A stretch of DNA of 64,000 nucleotides from Apodemus sylvaticus (Eukaryota; Chordata; Mammalia; Rodentia; Muridae), in assembly GCF_947179515.1 (NCBI RefSeq), contig NC_067490.1:32104925-32168924 (forward strand), given 5' to 3'. The notes under the pieces are model-generated. The model did not search any database. It was given only the letters and a program-made list of their open reading frames with translations, and was not told the origin of the DNA. Positions 57,871 to 64,000 of the stretch are shown here, piece after piece. How positions within the stretch are numbered: position 1 is the stretch's first letter; each line of letters begins with the position of its first letter. The position numbers were made by a program, and so were the translations under genes.

Positions 57871-59430
57871 TTTTACTCTGCCTCTTTCTGTCTATGCCTC
57901 TGTATCTTGGTATACTCTCCTCTCTCATGTTCGTCCTGGATTTTCCTCATTTCCTCTGCTACTCATGGCTTGCACACTGTTGCTAGTGCTTCCTTAGTTC
58001 TTCAGCACTGCGCTTTCTCTTGGGGACCATAGCCGACAACATTCAGTGACAACTGTCCCGTGATCAGACTTCTCTGCCTTTTTCCCTAGCCTTAATTCTT
58101 TGGTTTAACAGTCTCTCTCAGGGACATAACCATTGGCCCTGAAGCTTTCTTAACTTCAGAGTTCCTGGTCTCATCCAAACATCTATTAACTGTATAATTT
58201 ATATGCGTAATGGGTAACATTTAATAATGCCTGTGAAGAGGAATTATAAAAAGCTCCATTTCTAAGTCTAACATAATTTATGGTAGTCACTTCTTAGAAA
58301 AAAATTTAGTCACTGAGGCAGTTGTGAAGGAATATGTGGAGCTCTTATTGTTCAGGGTCCAAGAAATACTTTATTATTATTGTTGTCATGACATGAGCAT
58401 TAAATGTTAAAGGGTGAAAGGTTAATCTACTTGGTTCCAATCTATGTATTTAAATGTATGGGAAATATTAGACATTAGTGTGTACTATGGAAAAAATCAG
58501 AAACAATACTTAGCTGTTTGAAATAGATTTTTTTTACCCATAGACATAGGAGAAATTTCAGTTGTATTCTGAGAAGTTTTAAGTTTCTTTGAAACTGTAC
58601 ATTGAATTTCATAAATATTGGTGTTAATCAGGAAAAAATAAGATGAAAAAATACCTCAAAAACTGCAGAAAATTGTTGTTTATTATTATAGACTCCTGGA
58701 ATGAAAAATAATGTTTTAAGAAAGAAATTTTATTATAGACTATGAAGTAACTTTATTATTTATGATTATTAAAATATTCCATGGGTCTTATGAGAACGAT
58801 GGTTTCTCTACTATTACAGTGTTAATGAAGAAAACTATATACCTAAGTATGACTTAAAATACTGACTGGAATATTCATTTATTATATGTTATATTCTTAT
58901 ATTTGTAATTTGCAAGCTCTAAATATAACTCAACTTGGAATATATATCAATTGCAGTGTTAGGTTTTGTATATAACATAATAAGATGCTTTAGAATATGG
59001 TTTTTGTTATAAATTTAAATAATTAATATAGACTTAGGACTTTTCTGAAGTGGTATAATTAAAGTTTGATATATTTTAAGGGAATAGATATTAGTTGAAG
59101 TAATAATATGGAAGATATTTTACAGTTGACAAATATATCTGATTTAACTTCACAAAAATTTAGTATGACAGTCTAATTTGACATTTTTCTTATAAGGATA
59201 TTCAATATTAAATTCTTATTCATCACAACTTACTGATTATAGGTTGCTAATGGCCTGTACTCATGAGTTTTCATTGTTTTCTGTTATTTTTGTTTAAACC
59301 AATAGCTATAGATACTATCTTCAGAAAACTACTCAGTGAGAAAAATAGTTTATAAAGGTTATTTTTTATTTGTTCTAGTGTGGATTACTGTTCTGTTAGT
59401 ATACTCTTTAGTAGCACACAGAAAGCATAT
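57871..59430. other. AT-rich unique-looking sequence
   Basis: No gene, RNA or repeat recognised. It is strongly AT-rich from 58500 on. Confidence 0.45.
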
Positions 59431-59458
59431 ATATATATATGATAGGTAGGAAGAGAGA

Positions 59459-59520
<62 letters not shown>

Positions 59521-59521
59521 G
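59431..59521. repeat. (AT)n then (GA)n microsatellite
   Basis: A short ATATAT run at 59428-59440, then nearly pure GA dinucleotides from 59463 to 59520. Confidence 0.92.
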
Positions 59522-61479
59522 ATAGACAGGTGTTCGCCCCATGTCATTATTGAAAGTATTATTAAAGAAAGTACATGCTAATCTATATGCAAGTTGGAGA
59601 CCAAGGGTTTTAGAAGCCTATTCCAGAACATCCAGTCTTTCTCAATTTTCCAAACCTGGGTAGCTGACAGTATAATATTCATTTGGAAGATGAAAGTATG
59701 AGAATTTGGAGGGTAGAAGGATCTAGCTTGGCATTTGTCAGAGACTAAAGGCCAGACTACTCCAGCTGCAGGAAAGAAAGCAAGCTTTTGATTTTCCTCT
59801 GTGTTTGTGTTCTATCTAGGCACCTGATGAAAGGATGATGTCTTCTAATGCTAAAAGCAAATCCACCTCTTAGTACATCAACTATATTTTCTTGGTCTCA
59901 TAGGTACACTCAGGAAAGATACTTCCCTAGTCATATATGTAACTTGTAATCCAATCAATGTGATAGCTATAATTAAATTTGTATTATTTAGCAGAGTTCA
60001 CTTTATTTCAGTGACTTTTCTGCCATTTGTTTTCCTCCTGCTGTATCATACGACCTGTTAGATCCTTTCCTTCTCTAGGTTTCTGGTATTACTTAACATA
60101 CACCTTGTCCTTTTGAATGTTCTAATGTACATTAATAACTAGGCACATCTCAGGAGATACCAGGTGAGTTGACAGAGCTGTTGTGATAATATTAGAAACT
60201 GGGAGCTCAGGAACCCAAACAATAGAACCAACTCCAAATCTTCCTGAGATCCTCGACAAAGATTAAATGAACAGTTCTCTTATATTGTCTGTTTTCACGT
60301 TTGCAGTTGAGGAGGTTAGTAGATGGGACAGTTGACAGTCTCATCTCTCACCAGACAGAAATACTGTATATCCAGTCATACACTATTAAAATCAGTATAA
60401 GTATTGGGCTTATTTATAAATGTTATTATATGAAAAGTTTTTTATTATACTTACTCTTCTCACTAGGAATAATGCACACTTGAGAGTCTGAGAAAGTCAC
60501 CGTGGGTTGAAATCACAGTGTGTCCTTAATTCCACCAATTCGGGTTTGAATTCCATCTCTTTGCATTTCACATTCATCTAAATTATAGGTTAAAGGGAAT
60601 GCTCAAGCAGGTTTATTGTATTTCTATGTTTCCAACAAGGTTAATGAAGTTCAATCTTTCAGCTGAATCTGAAAATGAATGAATAAAGGATGATTATTGT
60701 AGTTGTATTTTGAAACTACTGCACAGAGCCAGAGAAAATCATTATAATATTCATGCCTATAAATAAACCCACGGTAATCATGTGAAATTCCTTCCTTTTT
60801 AAAAATATCAGTGTGTTTTGTGTTTTGTACCCAATGTTCAGGGGCAAATTAGTCTCAGATATGAAACGTTGTATAGAACAAGATGGATGTTCCTCCAAAT
60901 GCATTCAGAATAGCAAATAATTATCCTCTGCTTCTCATATTCAAATCAGTTTTAATGGGGTCTCTGGAGACACTAACTCCTACAACATATATAGTATAAT
61001 ATATTTTCACATAATGGAGCTCTGATTTAGAAAACAAGACACTCGCACATTTGTGTCCACTTAACTATGTTGGAAATAGTAAGAGTGGCTTATATTCAAG
61101 CCTCACTAATTCATTATGGAAAATGTAATAAATAGTTGGATATAAAGGGTATTTGTTAAAACTACCCATGTTCAAAACCCCTCCTGTTGGCTTTAAATGG
61201 TGCAATTCTCAAGAGCAAAAAAAAAAAAAAATTCACAAAGGGAGTGGCCTTAATATGATGATCTCATCAGGAAGACATCCAATGCTCTCCTTCAAGCATG
61301 GATTCTTTGCTTCTCTAGAATTCAGTAGGACACTAGTGTTCTCATCCCAAGTACCTTATACCACTACAACCACACCAGAAGTCAAATAACACTCACTATT
61401 TTTCACTTCTATCAAGATGTTACTTAAATAAATTCATGGGATAGAAATGCAGAAAGCCTGTCCCAGAATTATTTCCTTT
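59522..61479. other. AT-rich unique-looking sequence
   Basis: About 2 kb without a supported feature. Open frames of 60-78 codons have no domain. Confidence 0.45.
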
Positions 61480-61695
61480 ATAATGTGTATATATGTGTGC
61501 ATGCAATATATACATACACACACACACACATATGTATCTGTACATGTGTGAGCACATTTACCACAGAGTTCATGTTGAGGACTAAGGACAACCTGTTGGA
61601 GCCCCTTCTAGCCCTTCTAGCCTTGGGTCTTAGGCCTTGAACATGGGTTGCCAAACTTAGCAGCAAGTATATCACCTACCAAGTTATTTTACTAG
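61480..61695 (-). mobile_element. B3/B2-like SINE with (TA)n/(CA)n tail, minus strand
   Basis: The left part is a TA/CA-rich tail. Then follow 'gaggactaaggacaacctgt', 'cttgaacatgggttgccaaa' and 'cttagcagcaagtatatcac', in the order of a reversed B3-like body and head. It is diverged. Confidence 0.5.
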
Positions 61696-63679
61696 CTCCT
61701 ATTTGGTGTTCTTTATTAGAAACTGTACTGACATTTTTTATTAATTTTTATAGTTATTTAGTCTGATAAATTATTGGTAAGTGAGTTTTGTTTGTGTGGT
61801 ATAACAAGGATTGTGCTGAGAGATATTACTATGTTATTTTTCCTAAAGCAATTCTAAAATGGTCAAAAAATTTAAAACAATATGACAGTATTGGACTCAG
61901 CTTCTAAATAATATAAATGGGTAATGTGTATATGTGTGAGATTTAATCATAGATTATTATATATGAGTCACAAAGATTTCATGATAAGCTATTTCTTTTT
62001 ATGCACATTTAAATTATACATAGTATATTATTGAAATAATAATGTTTGCTGCAGAAACTGGTGGTTTCTTACATATAGTGTTTGATCACAGGGAAAGTTA
62101 TCAGAATTTAACATTCTAAATCATATTTAAAAGAAACAGAATCCATTGCAATTTTGATTAGAGTTCTGAATCACAATGAACCACTGAGTGGTGTTCCTGA
62201 TAACATGACATACATTTGAGCAGCTCTGGCTTACCCTGTCATTACTGAACGAATTTGGATTTTTTGATTCATAACTAATTAAAATGTTGAACTTAGAAAA
62301 AGGCATGTACTTTGTTATGAAAAGTTGCTTCAACTTAGAATAATTATTCCATTCTAAAGAAAATTTGGGCTCAATGTTGCCATCTTCTGATATTTTTTTT
62401 AGAAAAAAATAGAAACTGAGATTATATCAAAATCTGTAATTTATAAGTATTTTCAGAGTCAAATATTATTTATAAAATTAGGTACTAATCTCTAAGATTC
62501 CTATATGTGGAACCCAAACCAGTTTGGGTGCCTTTTGGACATTCTAAAATTCTAAACATACAAGAGAGTATCAAAGATTTATTTTTAGTCCCAAAATAAA
62601 AAAAAAGGCAAAACCTTCCTTTGTACCTTCCAGAGTTGATACTTAGGACATGAGAACTTCTATATCAGCCCCTTAATATTTGTGATAATTTAAATGTATT
62701 ATTTCGAGTTCAAATATTAATTTAACCAGCTATTTTAAGTACAAAGACATAGTTACATGCATAAACAGAGCACTAACACACACACCATCACCACCACCTT
62801 AATAAATATTTAAGTACTATTTTCTTCTTGGGAAATTGTAAATCAAATATATAAAAGTGGAAGGAGGAGGATAAAATATACCAACATTTCAGTGAACATA
62901 AGAAAAATGAATTATGGATGCCATTATATATCATTCATGTTTAAAAGAACCTTTGTAACATGAATATTCAGTTTACAAAGCCTTGTTATAAATCAGCCAT
63001 CATCAGTGAGGGATTTATCTTACTTTCCTGTGCTATAATAACTCAATGCTTTATGGGCAGAAAAATAAAGAGTAAATGGCTAAATTCATTAAACCTTAAT
63101 ATTATCTAGGAAAATACCAGCTGATTGGAAACTACCAAAGTATCTAATGCTTAATTCTTCCACAATGAGATAATTTATTAGTTCTTTGTTAAAAAGAAAT
63201 AATGACGTAGTTTACAAAAGGTAAAACCATGCTCTTCTAGGACTACTACTTTTACAGTTCAAAGATAAAGATTTGTAGGGGCCAGGCAAGCTACATACAA
63301 ATAATGTTTTCTGAACTTTGGTAGTGAATCTTTGATAAGTATTATCAAAGTTTACAACAAATCTTAGCGTAACAGAATTCCATGCCACATTTGGGTCTGG
63401 TCTAATATCCATGCATTTTTAAGCATTGTTTTCTTACCTTTTGAATTCAGAGGAACTTATAAAACTATTGATATGCAGGGAGAGTATAGGCAAATATTCT
63501 TTGAATACATTAAAAGAAATGAATGAAATGCTGACTTCCATTCCTATTTTAAATAGTACAAGTGACATTCATATGGAGGAATGTAAGCCTTTTAGATTGT
63601 CACCTATTTTTTGGTACAGGTTTTATAAAATACCTTTCATTTCATAACAGATAATCTCCATGTCTAGCACATTTTAAAA
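61696..63679. other. AT-rich unique-looking sequence
   Basis: No gene or repeat recognised. Confidence 0.45.
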
Positions 63680-64000
63680 TACCATGTCCTTTTAATGTAG
63701 ATATCCAGATAGCTCAGTACCATTTGTTGGACATATTGTCATTTTGCCTGTGTGTGTTATTAGATTCTTTATCAAAATAGCAAATGTCAATATGTATATA
63801 TATTTTTTCGGTGTCTTCTGTTGTCACATTGATCACATGTCTACTTCTATGCCAATTCTGTGTGGTTTTTATTACTATAGCTCTGCAGTAAACTTGAAAT
63901 CAGAAATAGTGGTGGATCCAGAAATTATTGTTAAGAACTATTTTAGCTATCCTAGAATTTGTTTGTTTGTTTGTTGTTTGTCTTTCTTTTGAAGTTGAGA
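63680..64000 (-). mobile_element. Edge of an old L1, ORF2 region, minus strand, runs off the window
   Basis: 'gctcagtaccatttgttgga', 'gtgtggtttttattactata', 'gctctgcagtaaacttgaaa' and 'aactattttagctatcctag' are reversed ORF2 sequence from the region after the reverse transcriptase, equivalent to 49200-49370 in the young copy but diverged. The element continues past 64000. Confidence 0.75.

Noticed and set aside
57556..58032. 158-codon Ser/Leu/Cys-rich frame
   Set aside because: It is a translation of the TCCC/TC/TG microsatellite; other frames over the same bases are also open.
1..64000. A previously undescribed multi-gene system
   Set aside because: Reading both strands gave only L1 ORFs, SINEs, other transposon relics, simple repeats and one weak exon candidate. 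No clustered non-L1 coding genes exist to support such a system.

Overview
The window is mammalian intergenic or intronic DNA. I see no bacterial genes, no rRNA or tRNA genes, and no convincing complete host gene. It is AT-rich and full of rodent repeats: many LINE-1 (L1) copies, B2/B3-type SINEs, hAT-type DNA transposon relics and long microsatellites. The youngest L1 copies share a G-rich 3' UTR ending in GAAATGTAAATAAATTATAT followed by a short A tail. I associate this with rat rather than mouse L1, so Rattus norvegicus is the best guess (inference from family knowledge; not checked by search).

Layout. 1-7850: old unique-looking DNA with B3 SINEs, a 0.9 kb polypyrimidine tract (3125-4055) and an old L1 3' end. 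7971-11511: a young 5'-truncated L1 (+) with an uninterrupted ORF2 remainder, flanked by a very long (about 111 bp) direct repeat. 12080-15380: old L1, B3 SINEs, an LTR-like stretch, and a 150-bp inverted repeat pair 1.4 kb apart. 16020-24530: a minus-strand L1 cluster of two older copies. One has two 5' UTR monomers with a period near 205 bp; the other is split by a younger insertion at 20866-21838. 24530-31270: mostly unclassified sequence with small relics. 31270-34345: old L1 (+). 34350-39350: unique-looking DNA with a candidate terminal exon (35221), an imperfect inverted repeat (37.7-38.2 kb) and a hAT-like relic. 39366-44796: a nearly full-length minus-strand L1 with a 13-bp target-site duplication (TSD). 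45.9-46.7 kb: B2 SINE, G-run and old L1 3' UTR. 48895-56770: a three-level nest of L1s: an old L1, split by a twin-primed L1 (49167-55718), itself split by an L1 with a complete-looking 5' UTR (50738-54848). TSDs are visible at the inner two levels. 56.8-64 kb: AT-rich DNA with a MIR fragment, long (TC)n and (GA)n tracts, a SINE and the edge of another old L1.

Functionally the only protein-coding content is L1 ORF1 (RNA-binding chaperone) and ORF2 (endonuclease plus reverse transcriptase), and every copy is truncated or broken. The most informative content is the record of retrotransposition: long and short TSDs, nesting, a twin-priming inversion, internal deletions and ORF lesions. I found no evidence of a novel multi-gene system.
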